Assembly: GCA_024742835.1 (NCBI GenBank)
Contig: JANSXS010000024.1
Span: 1-45,390, forward strand
DNA length: 45,390 bases
Direction of reading: 5' to 3'
Origin: Paracoccaceae bacterium
Lineage (GTDB): Bacteria; Pseudomonadota; Alphaproteobacteria; Rhodobacterales; Rhodobacteraceae
How positions within the stretch are numbered: position 1 is the stretch's first letter; each line of letters opens with the position of its first letter. The position numbers and the translations under genes were made by a program. The notes below the pieces were generated by a model. The model saw nothing but the letters and a program-made list of their open reading frames with translations. It was not told the DNA's origin and ran no database searches. This document shows, piece after piece, positions 25,425 to 33,519 of this stretch.

Positions 25425-25501
25425 TGGTACCGCCTACCCGGTTCGAACGGGTGACCTCTTGATCCACAATCAAGCGCTCTAACCTGCTGAGCTAAGGCGG
25501 C
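25425..25501 (-). tRNA. tRNA-His (GTG anticodon)
   Basis: A 77-nt tRNA with encoded CCA (25425-25427 on the plus strand as tgg). The anticodon stem CTTGA/TCAAG encloses TTGTGGA, giving anticodon GTG. The acceptor stem is GCCGCCT paired with AGGCGGT, so pair 1:72 is G:U. The discriminator is A73 and the base before G1 is T, so no G-1 is encoded. This is the unusual tRNA-His type known from a large clade of Alphaproteobacteria. It is convergent with the DUF6476 gene. Confidence 0.95.
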
Positions 25502-25594
25502 ACATCTCTAAACCCCGTCACGTTCGGCGTTTCGCCCCATATGCCAAAGCTCTGCGCACGATGCAACTGCGAAAGCGGGGTAAAGTCAGTGAGA

Positions 25595-25673
25595 CGCGAA
25601 ACGCACGCAACAGACCAGCGTTGCACACGTTTCGCCTTCCATTGATACCTCAGGTTAAAGGCGGAACGCTTTA
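25595..25673 (+). repeat. dispersed double-hairpin element, copy B (left part degraded)
   Basis: From cgcgaaacgcacgcaac to aacgcttta this matches copy A almost base for base. Hairpin 2 (cgtttcgcctt with aaggcggaacg) is intact. The left hairpin is lost or diverged beyond the gaaacgc arm. The terminal tta at 25671-25673 is the complement of the tamB stop codon, so the repeat begins inside the tamB reading frame's stop. Confidence 0.85.
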
Positions 25674-28600
25674 GTAATCCTTTTCAAAGAAGATCCCGAT
25701 GCCGGTATCGCCGTCCCTGCCCGTCCGCCCCTTGACCGTCACGTTCCGCGACACGTCCAGGTTCAGGTTGATTTCCTGATTCCCTTCGGTATCCGCAGTA
25801 ACGCTCGAATAAACATTGTCTGTCAGATAAGCGCCCGCCTCGAACTGCGTCGCCCCCTCTTCGGTCGACGTGACATCAAGGTTGCTCAGCCCAAGCGCGG
25901 ATCGCAACCCGCCCTGAAACCCGCCGCCGCGCTGCCCCGAAAGGGTGGCAACGGCGGCGACAAGCTCTGCCGCCTGAAACGCCGAGATCTCGTCAAGATT
26001 GCGCCCGAACAAAAGCTGTGCAAGCGCCTGTTCCTGCGGCATGTCGGGTTCGGATTCGAACGACACGCTCGGGGCCGAGGCCAGCCCCTCAAGGATGATC
26101 CGCACGATCGTGTCGCCGGCTTCGGTTTCCGCCACGAAACGCAGGAACGGGTCCAGCGTACCGCGCAAGGTGATCGCGCCCTCGGTCAGAGTCAGGCGTT
26201 GACCCAGCACGTCGATTCGCCCGCGCAGCAATTCGAACAGACCACTGGCCCGCACATCCGCCGTGGTCCCGCCAAGCGCAAGCTCACCGCCCATTTCCGC
26301 GTCAAGCCCGCGACCGCGCACAAAGATCTGGTTCGGGGCGCGGATTGTCAGGTCAAGCGGAAAGCTGACGGGGCTGCCCTTGCTTGCCTTGATCAGGCCC
26401 GCGCGGCGGCGGGTTGCGGCCACATCGGCGGGCTCGTTGAGATGACGAAGCTCTTCGGCGGGCCCGCCCGTTGCACTCGATCCCGATGGCACCTCAAGCT
26501 CTGTCGGGCCAAGCGAGACAGCACCGCCGATCACCGCCCCGCCGGTCAACGGGCCGCGCACCGTTACCATGCCATTCAAGCGGGTGCGGTAAAGGTTCGG
26601 GTCCACGATCCCAAGGCTGTCCAGCGCAATCTCAAGCTGCGCCGGAATGCCCCCTGACAGCGTGATCGGGCCGCGCAGGCGAAACGTGCCACCAGCCCCG
26701 GCCGTGCCGGCGATATCAGTGACCGCCTGCCCAGAGGACAGCGTGACCGTGCCGCCGACCCCGTTCAAAGCCGCGTTCAGCGTCGGCAGCGCCACGCGCG
26801 CATTGTCGATCACCGCCCGCCCCGACACGGCGTTCAGACCGGGCGCGCCACTGATCGACAGGTCGAAATTCGCCATTCCCTGCACCGAGCGCGGTTCGAT
26901 AAAGCGATTGGCCAGGCCCAGGGGGGCCTGCCCCGTGGCCGACAGATCAAGCTGCGCACCAAGCCCGCGCACGTCCCCGGACAGACGCGCCGTGATCCCG
27001 CCCGGACCCGTCGCATCAAGGCTGATGCCCAGATCATCGGGACGCCCGCCACGTGGTGTGACCGTGCCGCCGATGCGGGCCGGGCCGTTGAACCCCGGTG
27101 CAAGCAGGCCCACATTCGCCAATTGTGCGGTGACAGACACGGGCGCACCCGGCCCAGAGCCTGACGCCTCGGCCCGAAGTTGCGCGGAGCTGAGCCTCAG
27201 ATAATCCACATCAACGCTGTCGTCCTGCACCGCCACCCGCGCTGCAAGGTCCAGTTGCCCGCCCAACACCCGGTCCATCTCGGCCAGGCCGGTGCGCAGG
27301 GACCGGCCCTCGACGGCGGTGGTGATATCAAAACCTTGCCCACGCAAGGTGCCTTGCCCGCTCAGCGAGCCTTCGATCCGCCCGGCAAGCGGCCGCCCCG
27401 CCAGTGCGGCAAAGCGTGACAGATCAGGCGCGGTGAACGCGACCTGCCCATCCACGGGCAGCGCGTCGTCATTCGGCCTGACCGTGCCGCTTGCGGTCAG
27501 TTCGGTATCCGCCAGTGCGGCGACAAGACGCGATACCGTCAGTTCCTCTATGGTCGGCTCCCATTCCAGCACCGTCTCAAGGCTGGCCGCCCCGCTCAGG
27601 CGCGGCTCCACCAGCGCAGCATCCCGTAGACCTGCCTCCAGCGACAGGCGGCCGCGCGTGTCGTCCAATTGTCCCGACGCGGTGGCGCGCAGCGCGTCAT
27701 TGCGTAGCTCGAACCGGTCAAGCACGGTGCCCGCCCCTTCTTGCCGAGCCACAACAGACAGGGTCGAACGCCCGCGCAAAACCGGCGTCAGCCGCGCCAC
27801 CCCGACGCGCAGATCCCGCGTGACCGCCTCAAGCGTGCCATCAAAACCGTCACCGCGCAGCAGCGCTTCGCCCGTCACGGTCAGATCGACAGCACCGCCA
27901 AGGTCACGACCGGCGACCGCCGAAAACCGCGACAGATCCTGTGTGCGCAACGTCACCCGCCCCTCTGCCGGAAGATCCGGATCGTCAGGTACAAGCGAGC
28001 CCGTGGCGCGCAGTTCCGCCCCGGCCAATGCCGCGACAAGCCGCGGCAGGCGCAACCGGTCGCTGGCGTCCCATGAGACTTGCGTCTCAAGGCTGGCAGG
28101 CCCGTTCAGCCCCGGCTCGATCAGGTTCAATTCATCAAGCTGCGCCTCAACGGACAGATTGCCAGCGTCCGGATCAATCTGGCCAGAGGCACGGGCGCTT
28201 AGCACCTCGTTGTTCAGATCGAGCATGTCCAGAAAGGTGCCCTTGGTGTCGCGCCGCGCCCGAACCGTCAGCGTCGACGCCCCGCGCAACACCGGCTCGA
28301 TCCGGGGCACGCCAACCCTCAGATCCCTTGTGCGCGCCTCGACCTGCGCGTCAAAGGCCCCGCCCAGAAGCGTCGCATTGCCCGACACCGTCAGGTCGGC
28401 TGCGCCACCAAGATCGCGCCCGGCCAGCCCGGCAAAGCGCGACAGGTCATCGGCCTGCAACGCAGCCTCGCCGGTAACGGGCAATCCGTCTGCCAGACTG
28501 TCCAGTTCCGCCGTGGCGGTCAGCCCTACGTCGCCGCTTTGGACCCGCAAGACACGCAGATCGAGCGACGCATCGGGTTGCCATGCCAGTTCGACGCGGC

Positions 28601-29909
28601 CCCTCGGGCTGTCGCCCGTTGCCCGCGCCAGATCGGCATCCACAGGCTCCAGACCGCTCATTCGAAAATCCAGATCCGCAGTGACAGCGGGGCGTGCCGC
28701 CCTGTCCATGATCCCGCCACCCGATATCTCGGCCCGGTCAAACGCGACATCCGCGTTGGAAAATGCCGTGGCGAGGATGCGCGTCTGCCATGCATTGCCA
28801 TCGGCGGCATCATATAACGCGACGAAATCAGCCGCGTCCAAGGCCGCCTCCGCGCCACCGAAAGGCAGCCGCACCCGACCCTCTCCACCAATGCGTCCGA
28901 TCAGGTCAAAGCGTTCTGGCCAGCCATCCGCGCCAAGCGCAAGCGTACCACCAAGGTTCAAAGCGGCTGTGTTGACCCGCATCTCGTCCAGCACAAGCCG
29001 TCCGCTCGCCTCGGCTTGTCCGGCGACCCAGATCTCGGAGGTCTCTCCAAAGAATGGCCGCACATCCTGCGGAACGAGCACGCGCACATCGCCGCTAAGG
29101 TCAGCGCCAAAGACAAAGCCCGGCTCGGCCTCTGCATCCGTTGCACCAATGCGCAGATTGCCACCAAAGCGTTCTACGTCATCCGTGGCCAGGCTGACCT
29201 GCGCGGCGAAGTCTTCCAGGGGCGCCTCGCCCTGCACGGTCAGCCGCAAAGCTGGCGCGTCGGGCACGCGCAACAGCTCTGACACAAGGCCGCCCGCTTC
29301 CTCGGAAAAATCAAGGTCCAGCGCCAGAACGCGGGTTTCATTGGAAAAACCACCCGCAAAGCGCAGCGCGTCCGCGCGATCGGTGCGGCGGATATCAAGC
29401 TTTGCCTGCGCGGCACCACCGGCCAGCCTGAACCGGCCATCAAGCGACAGTCGCGCCGCCTCACCAATGACCGCCTCGCCCAGAATGACCTGCGTGGCCT
29501 GCACCTTTTGCACATTTATGGACACCGGCAGTTCCGGCAGGCTGAAGTCGGTGGCCTGCGAATCCTCTGGCGAGACGGGTGCGCCGGTTTCCGGCAGGCG
29601 TATCAGGTCCACGCGGTCGACGACCAGTTCGTCAACTTCCAGCCGCCCGGCCAGCAGGGCCGCGCGCGACCAGACCAAAGACGCGCCTTCAAGCCGCAAC
29701 CACACGCCATCTTCGTCGGCCACCGTCATTTCCCGCAGTCTCGCGTTGGACGAAAGCGCCCCCTCGAAGCCGGTGATCGTCACCTCGCGGCCCGCGCCCG
29801 ACAGCGCGCTCTGCAAGCGGTTCTCAAGAAAGCTCTTGTCGTCCTGATCCTGCGCCGCGGCAGACACGGCCGATAGCAGAAACAGGGTTATGATTTTGAT
29901 AAATCGCAT
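25671..29909 (-). CDS. tamB: translocation/assembly module protein TamB
   Basis: A 1412-aa inner-membrane-anchored protein that spans the periplasm and works with TamA in outer-membrane protein assembly and, as shown for TamB/YhdP relatives, in phospholipid transport. The N-terminal signal-anchor reads 'FIKIITLFLLSAVSAAAQ'. The long middle is repetitive beta-strand sequence with recurring 'DLSRFAGLAGRDLGGAVDLT'-like units at about residues 490, 670 and 835, which suggests internal duplication. The C-terminal DUF490 domain carries 'PEQALAQLLFGRNLDEISAF' and ends in a beta-barrel-like tail. The start overlaps the tamA stop (TAATG). Its stop codon lies in repeat copy B. Confidence 0.94.
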   Translation of the reverse strand: MRFIKIITLFLLSAVSAAAQDQDDKSFLENRLQSALSGAGREVTITGFEGALSSNARLREMTVADEDGVWLRLEGASLVWSRAALLAGRLEVDELVVDRVDLIRLPETGAPVSPEDSQATDFSLPELPVSINVQKVQATQVILGEAVIGEAARLSLDGRFRLAGGAAQAKLDIRRTDRADALRFAGGFSNETRVLALDLDFSEEAGGLVSELLRVPDAPALRLTVQGEAPLEDFAAQVSLATDDVERFGGNLRIGATDAEAEPGFVFGADLSGDVRVLVPQDVRPFFGETSEIWVAGQAEASGRLVLDEMRVNTAALNLGGTLALGADGWPERFDLIGRIGGEGRVRLPFGGAEAALDAADFVALYDAADGNAWQTRILATAFSNADVAFDRAEISGGGIMDRAARPAVTADLDFRMSGLEPVDADLARATGDSPRGRVELAWQPDASLDLRVLRVQSGDVGLTATAELDSLADGLPVTGEAALQADDLSRFAGLAGRDLGGAADLTVSGNATLLGGAFDAQVEARTRDLRVGVPRIEPVLRGASTLTVRARRDTKGTFLDMLDLNNEVLSARASGQIDPDAGNLSVEAQLDELNLIEPGLNGPASLETQVSWDASDRLRLPRLVAALAGAELRATGSLVPDDPDLPAEGRVTLRTQDLSRFSAVAGRDLGGAVDLTVTGEALLRGDGFDGTLEAVTRDLRVGVARLTPVLRGRSTLSVVARQEGAGTVLDRFELRNDALRATASGQLDDTRGRLSLEAGLRDAALVEPRLSGAASLETVLEWEPTIEELTVSRLVAALADTELTASGTVRPNDDALPVDGQVAFTAPDLSRFAALAGRPLAGRIEGSLSGQGTLRGQGFDITTAVEGRSLRTGLAEMDRVLGGQLDLAARVAVQDDSVDVDYLRLSSAQLRAEASGSGPGAPVSVTAQLANVGLLAPGFNGPARIGGTVTPRGGRPDDLGISLDATGPGGITARLSGDVRGLGAQLDLSATGQAPLGLANRFIEPRSVQGMANFDLSISGAPGLNAVSGRAVIDNARVALPTLNAALNGVGGTVTLSSGQAVTDIAGTAGAGGTFRLRGPITLSGGIPAQLEIALDSLGIVDPNLYRTRLNGMVTVRGPLTGGAVIGGAVSLGPTELEVPSGSSATGGPAEELRHLNEPADVAATRRRAGLIKASKGSPVSFPLDLTIRAPNQIFVRGRGLDAEMGGELALGGTTADVRASGLFELLRGRIDVLGQRLTLTEGAITLRGTLDPFLRFVAETEAGDTIVRIILEGLASAPSVSFESEPDMPQEQALAQLLFGRNLDEISAFQAAELVAAVATLSGQRGGGFQGGLRSALGLSNLDVTSTEEGATQFEAGAYLTDNVYSSVTADTEGNQEINLNLDVSRNVTVKGRTGRDGDTGIGIFFEKDY

Positions 29910-31708
29910 TAAAAAGCCTGCCCGATGCCGATATAAAGTTCAAAATCCTGCCCGGCATCACCATCCAGCGGCGTCGCCAGATCAACCCGGATGGGGCCGA
30001 TGCCGGTATCATAGCGCGCACCCAGACCCGCGCCCGAATGCCAGTCCCCGTTTTCCGTGCCCCAACTGTCCTGCCCGACAAAACCGGTATCCGCAAAGGC
30101 CACCACCGACCAGACATCCGTTATCCTGGTGCGTAATTCGCTCGACAGGGCCAGGAAAGAACGCCCGCCGATCCGGTTGCCACCGCCAAGATCAATCGCC
30201 AGAGATTGATAGGAATGGCCCCTCACCGTCCCGGCACCGCCGGAAAAGAAAAGCATGTCTGGCGGGACTTCGGACAGGTCCGCGCCGGACACGGACCCAA
30301 GCTGAAGTCGGCTCGCGACCACGAACCTGTTTTCCTCGCCAAGCCCGATATAGCTGCGCGCATCGGCATAGATGCGCGATCCGATCTTGTCCGTATCAGG
30401 GCTGATAAACGGAGTCCCTTCCAGCCTGACATACCAGCCATCGGTTGCGTCAAGCGGATCGTCACGATCATCATGGGTCAGGTTGGCCGGGAACAGCAGG
30501 TGTTCCAGGCTGCGCGATCCAAGATCGTCGTCAATCTCGGAATACTGGTAGGCGATCCCGGTTTCACCGGTCAGCTTTTCGTTGAAACGGTGCATGACCC
30601 CGCCGCCTACGCGGATGCTGCGCTCTCGGAACTCGGGTTCGTCCAGTTCCTGAATGTTGAAATTCAGGAAAAGCGAGGTATCGGGTGTAAGGGTGGCGGG
30701 CCGCTCGTAGCGCCCGCCCAGGACGTAATCAATACCGCCGGAATTGCCGCCGATACCGCCAACCTCGAAATCGAAACGCAGCCGTTCGGCCCCGCCCAGA
30801 AGGTTGCGATGAAGCCAGAAGCCGCTCAGCGTGAGCCCCTCAAGCGAAGACAGCTCGATTCCGGCCCCCACGCGGCGCGGTTTGGCATCTGTCAGCGCGG
30901 CGCTGAAATCAAGGCGATCCCCTGACGTCGGTGCGTCCGCCTCTTCCAGAACGACCGACCGAAACGCGCCCGTGCGCCGCAAGCGCTGCTCGGCCTCCTG
31001 AAGATCCTCGGGCGCATAGATCTGACCTGTGGGCAGGCCCGCGATGGCCCTGACGCGCGTCGGACGGACCCGGCTTTCGCCTTCGGGCACGGTCAGCTCG
31101 CCAAAGCGCAGACGCGGACCCGGCGCGATGCGGATATCCGACAGGACCGCATCCCGCGCATGGTCCGCGGCAATGCGTTGCTCGTCCACCTGGGCCTTGG
31201 CATGACCGACCTCGCGCCATGTCGTGACCGCATCGCGCGCGGCGCGCCGGATCACACCGGCGCGCGCGGCCTCGCCAACGGCGTAGCCGTCAACAGGGGC
31301 GGTATTGTTGACCAACGGGCCGATATCGGCTTGCGAAAACCGGAAAAGCGGCCCCGGCTCAATGCGCAGGCGGACGTTGTTTATCTTCGGCGGACCTGCC
31401 AGCGCAGAGATATCCGCCGCCTCGCGGCCATCGACCAGGATATTGATGACACCGCCATAATGCCCCTCGTCATAAAGTACCTCAATCAGTCTCAGGTAAT
31501 CGGCACGCGCCGCGGCAAGCACATCCTGCGCCGTTGCATCCTCTTTGGCGGCGGCCTCGATCACCAGCGACGCGTTGCGCAAACGATCGCTCAATTCCTC
31601 GCGAGCGCCGATGACGTTTATCTCTACGTTCATCGCCGCCGCGTTCAACGGTACCAGAAAAAGAACCAGCGCGCACAAAATCCGCGCCATCCATCGGGAG
31701 TCAGACAA
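29909..31708 (-). CDS. tamA: outer-membrane protein TamA (Omp85 family)
   Basis: A 599-aa outer-membrane protein. The signal peptide (residues 1-25) ends near LNAAA. POTRA domains fill residues about 30-270 ('PKINNVRLRIEPGPLFRFSQ' and 'GPRLRFGELTVPEGESRVRP' open two of them). The 16-stranded barrel follows, with the Omp85 motif region 'GGAGTVRGHSYQSL' and a C-terminal aromatic (IGIGQAF). It overlaps tamB by one base in the form TAATG, which supports coupled expression of the complex. Confidence 0.94.
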   Translation of the reverse strand: MSDSRWMARILCALVLFLVPLNAAAMNVEINVIGAREELSDRLRNASLVIEAAAKEDATAQDVLAAARADYLRLIEVLYDEGHYGGVINILVDGREAADISALAGPPKINNVRLRIEPGPLFRFSQADIGPLVNNTAPVDGYAVGEAARAGVIRRAARDAVTTWREVGHAKAQVDEQRIAADHARDAVLSDIRIAPGPRLRFGELTVPEGESRVRPTRVRAIAGLPTGQIYAPEDLQEAEQRLRRTGAFRSVVLEEADAPTSGDRLDFSAALTDAKPRRVGAGIELSSLEGLTLSGFWLHRNLLGGAERLRFDFEVGGIGGNSGGIDYVLGGRYERPATLTPDTSLFLNFNIQELDEPEFRERSIRVGGGVMHRFNEKLTGETGIAYQYSEIDDDLGSRSLEHLLFPANLTHDDRDDPLDATDGWYVRLEGTPFISPDTDKIGSRIYADARSYIGLGEENRFVVASRLQLGSVSGADLSEVPPDMLFFSGGAGTVRGHSYQSLAIDLGGGNRIGGRSFLALSSELRTRITDVWSVVAFADTGFVGQDSWGTENGDWHSGAGLGARYDTGIGPIRVDLATPLDGDAGQDFELYIGIGQAF

Positions 31709-32048
31709 AATTTCGCCTCCTGAATTACGAAGCCACTATTTCATCGCGCGTGTCCGGGAACAAACCGATTCCACCCTGCGGCACCTTTAACCACAGGTCT
31801 GAGCGACAAGATGCCAATCCCGATCCGATCAGCCGAAAACCGGGCCGATTGGGATGAGGCCGTAACACGCCATGGCCGACATTGCCTTTAACGGGCGAAG
31901 CGGGTAAGCGATGGCGACATCAATTCGGGGCATCGGGCGAAGGCGAAACGCCTGCGGCGGCCAAAGGTTACACCACATATCGTGGCAGTCCAGAACGCAG
32001 GTTTTGCCACGCGCGTGGCAGGATCGCTACAGATTTCAGGAGGCCCGC
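31709..32048. other. 340-bp divergent intergenic region between tamA and the DUF6324 gene
   Basis: No gene is supported. The only clear structure is a perfect 16-bp palindrome at 32005-32020, listed separately. Promoters for tamA (minus) and the DUF6324 gene (plus) must lie here, but I see no convincing -35/-10 pair. Short open frames through the region lack start signals. Confidence 0.6.
32005..32020. promoter_or_regulatory. perfect 16-bp palindrome before the DUF6324 gene
   Basis: The sequence tgccacgcgcgtggca is identical to its reverse complement and ends 28 bp before the start codon. A dimeric regulator could bind it, or it could form a short mRNA stem. The half-site is not one I recognise. 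Confidence 0.4.
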
Positions 32049-32237
32049 ATGGGTATCAACAGCGAACGCGACGTCGAGGCGAATCTACAGATCGGGCCGA
32101 CCGATCGCGGCATGGTCCGCCTGTTCATAGAGGCGCAAGGCGTTGAAATTCCGATGGACTTTGAGCCTGACGAAGCGCGCGAGATTGCTGAGGAAATCAT
32201 GGCCGCCGTCAAGGCCGCCGAGGCGCGCGCGTCATAA
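32049..32237 (+). CDS. DUF6324 family small protein
   Basis: A 62-aa acidic protein ('LQIGPTDRGMVRLFIEAQGV', then 'DFEPDEAREIAEEIMAA'). It is a short Rhodobacterales family without known function. The sequence suggests a small beta-hairpin followed by one amphipathic helix. CAGGAGG precedes the ATG at 32049 at good distance. It overlaps the convergent mmcB by 6 bp at the stop codons. Confidence 0.85.
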   Translation: MGINSERDVEANLQIGPTDRGMVRLFIEAQGVEIPMDFEPDEAREIAEEIMAAVKAAEARAS

Positions 32238-32675
32238 CGAGGGGTGGCGCAGACCATGCAGGCGCAACGCGGCCTGCCGGGCGATGCGACGGGTCAGGGC
32301 CGTGCGGCGCGCGGCGGGCAGCTTCTGTTCCGGGGCCATGCGCAGGATCTGCGCGTCATAGGCATCGGCGATGATCAGCCCCGTGCCTTCGGGCAGAAGA
32401 TCGGTTGGAAAACTGTCATCGACGGCCCAGAAATACCTGTCGCACCAGTCAAGATAGCCCTGCCACTTGGCATCCGTCATGTAATCGGCACGGCTCGATT
32501 TACACTCGATCACCCAGATTTCGCCCTTGGGGCCAAGCGCCATCACATCCACGCGCTTGCCGCGCTCGGGCGAGAATTCCTCAACGGAAACAAAATCATG
32601 GCTCAGCAGATGACGGCAAACGCCACGCGCCAGACGTTGACCGGGTTGCAGGGTTTGAAGGATCTCGACGGCCAT
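32232..32675 (-). CDS. mmcB: MmcB family DNA repair protein
   Basis: A 147-aa protein with a PD-(D/E)XK-like nuclease core: 'RVDVMALGPKGEIWVIECKS' contains the D...ExK motif. The opening 'LQPGQRLARGVCRHLLSHDF' is characteristic of MmcB (formerly DUF1052). In Caulobacter, mmcB is SOS-induced and contributes to mitomycin C resistance. The start at 32675 (MAVEILQTLQPG) is 11 bp from a perfect LexA-type direct repeat; the longer frame to 32726 would run through that box. Confidence 0.9.
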   Translation of the reverse strand: MAVEILQTLQPGQRLARGVCRHLLSHDFVSVEEFSPERGKRVDVMALGPKGEIWVIECKSSRADYMTDAKWQGYLDWCDRYFWAVDDSFPTDLLPEGTGLIIADAYDAQILRMAPEQKLPAARRTALTRRIARQAALRLHGLRHPSL

Positions 32676-32686
32676 GAGGTCAGTAT

Positions 32687-32701
32687 GAACAAAGGATGAA
32701 C
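32687..32701 (-). promoter_or_regulatory. mmcB: LexA (SOS) box upstream of mmcB
   Basis: GAAC (32687-32690), seven bases, GAAC (32698-32701) on the plus strand, reading GTTC-N7-GTTC toward mmcB. This is the alphaproteobacterial LexA recognition direct repeat with no mismatch. It lies 11 bp from the start codon, where bound LexA would block transcription, and mmcB is a known SOS gene in this class. Confidence 0.8.
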
Positions 32702-32713
32702 AAACGCAACCCC

Positions 32714-32742
32714 TTGTCGGAGGCATCGCAAGGGACTACTTG
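32714..32742 (+). promoter_or_regulatory. weak candidate promoter of the 6S-like RNA
   Basis: TTGTCG (32714-32719) and TACTTG (32737-32742) are 17 bases apart. The -35 is good and the -10 is weak. The predicted start, seven bases beyond the -10, falls at 32749, the first base of the RNA's closing stem. Confidence 0.35.
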
Positions 32743-32747
32743 TGCGT

Positions 32748-32912
32748 CGTGGCGGGTGCTGTCCTTCTCGTGAACGGTTGCATTCCGGTGGCCTTAAGCA
32801 AATCCGAGGGAGCTGGCTCTGTTCTGGCCCTGGTCAGTTTAACCGGCGCCCACCTGTACATACAGGTCCTCGGGAATGAGAGAACCAAACGGTTGCGTAC
32901 GGGCCCGTCACA
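32748..32912 (+). ncRNA. ssrS: candidate 6S RNA
   Basis: About 165 nt that fold into one long interrupted hairpin. The closing stem is gtggcggg (32749-32756) with cccgtcac (32904-32911). The next stems are cattcc (32781-32786) with ggaatg (32873-32878), and ggtgg (32787-32791) with ccacc (32850-32854). A strong local hairpin acctgta/tacaggt (32852-32867) overlaps the last arm. That alternative hairpin on the 3' side of a central bubble is a hallmark of 6S RNA, which binds the RNA polymerase holoenzyme. No convincing ORF is present. I identify it by shape and length, not by a database match. Confidence 0.55.
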
Positions 32913-32935
32913 CCTTCCCCGCAAGGCGTTCGATA

Positions 32936-32961
32936 CAAAAAGGGCGGCTCCAAGGCCGCCC
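32936..32961 (-). terminator. intrinsic terminator of the small membrane protein gene
   Basis: On the minus strand gggcggc (32955-32961) and gccgccc (32942-32948) pair around a 6-base loop and are followed by five U (32937-32941). On the plus strand the same hairpin follows the 6S-like RNA but has only an interrupted T tract, so it may work weakly in both directions. Confidence 0.8.
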
Positions 32962-32971
32962 GTTTCGGTGT

Positions 32972-33307
32972 TTACCGCTTGTCCCAGAAATCCCGCTTAC
33001 TTTCATCGACCCGAACCGGGATCGTGGACGGCTCGTGGCGCATCACGTGCTGGCGCAGGCCGCCGCCGGGGAAATCATCGTCATCATCATCCTTGAGCCG
33101 CATCACCGCGATACCGAATTGGACACCGGCAAACAGGATGCCGTTCAAGATCCAAAGGATCAGCACGGCAAGCCAGCCCTTGTCGGAATGGCTCACAAGA
33201 TGCCATAGATTGGCAACGTCGAACCACAGCAGCATCGCCACGAAAGCCGCAGCTATGGCAAAGCCGATCGCGACATTGACGATATAGAGCCGAATAAGTT
33301 TTGGCAT
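32972..33307 (-). CDS. small two-helix membrane protein
   Basis: A 111-aa protein with two transmembrane helices, about residues 5-30 ('LYIVNVAIGFAIAAAFVAML') and 45-68 ('LAVLILWILNGILFAGVQFG'). A run of six aspartates (DDDDDD) follows at about residues 73-78, then a hydrophilic tail. GGAGG precedes the ATG at 33307; the longer frame to 33448 is unsupported. No function is known to me. It is followed by an intrinsic terminator, so it is a single-gene unit. Confidence 0.82.
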   Translation of the reverse strand: MPKLIRLYIVNVAIGFAIAAAFVAMLLWFDVANLWHLVSHSDKGWLAVLILWILNGILFAGVQFGIAVMRLKDDDDDDFPGGGLRQHVMRHEPSTIPVRVDESKRDFWDKR

Positions 33308-33519
33308 TGGATACCTCCTTTGCACGTCAAGCGTAAGTCTAGCAGAATACGCAGGTCTCTCAAGGGGGGCGGCGAAGAAGCGCCGAGGGCAATGGCCCCG
33401 CGCCGCGGCGCAAGACCCCGCGCGCCTTCCCGTCATGCGGCGCGGCAAACGCGACGTCGCCTCTGGCCATTGGCTGTCCCCTGCGCTATCTGGCGAGCGG
33501 TCAGAACCTGAGGGGCGTC

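Noticed and set aside
27292..29847. An 851-codon open frame on the plus strand opposite tamB
   Set aside because: It is Ser/Arg/Pro/Ala-rich with no domain, as expected for the antisense of a GC-rich gene. TamB on the other strand is unmistakable.
32748..32912. SRP (4.5S) RNA or tmRNA as identity of the structured RNA
   Set aside because: The invariant GGAAGCAGCC segment of SRP RNA is missing, and no tRNA-like domain with GGTTCGA is present.
32740..33096. 118-codon plus-strand frame over the 6S-like RNA and the terminator
   Set aside because: It crosses the intrinsic terminator and the 3' end of the opposing membrane protein gene and has no ribosome-binding site. The RNA fold explains the region better.
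33308..33519. FMN riboswitch before ribB
   Set aside because: None of the conserved FMN-aptamer segments can be found; the region is only GC-rich.
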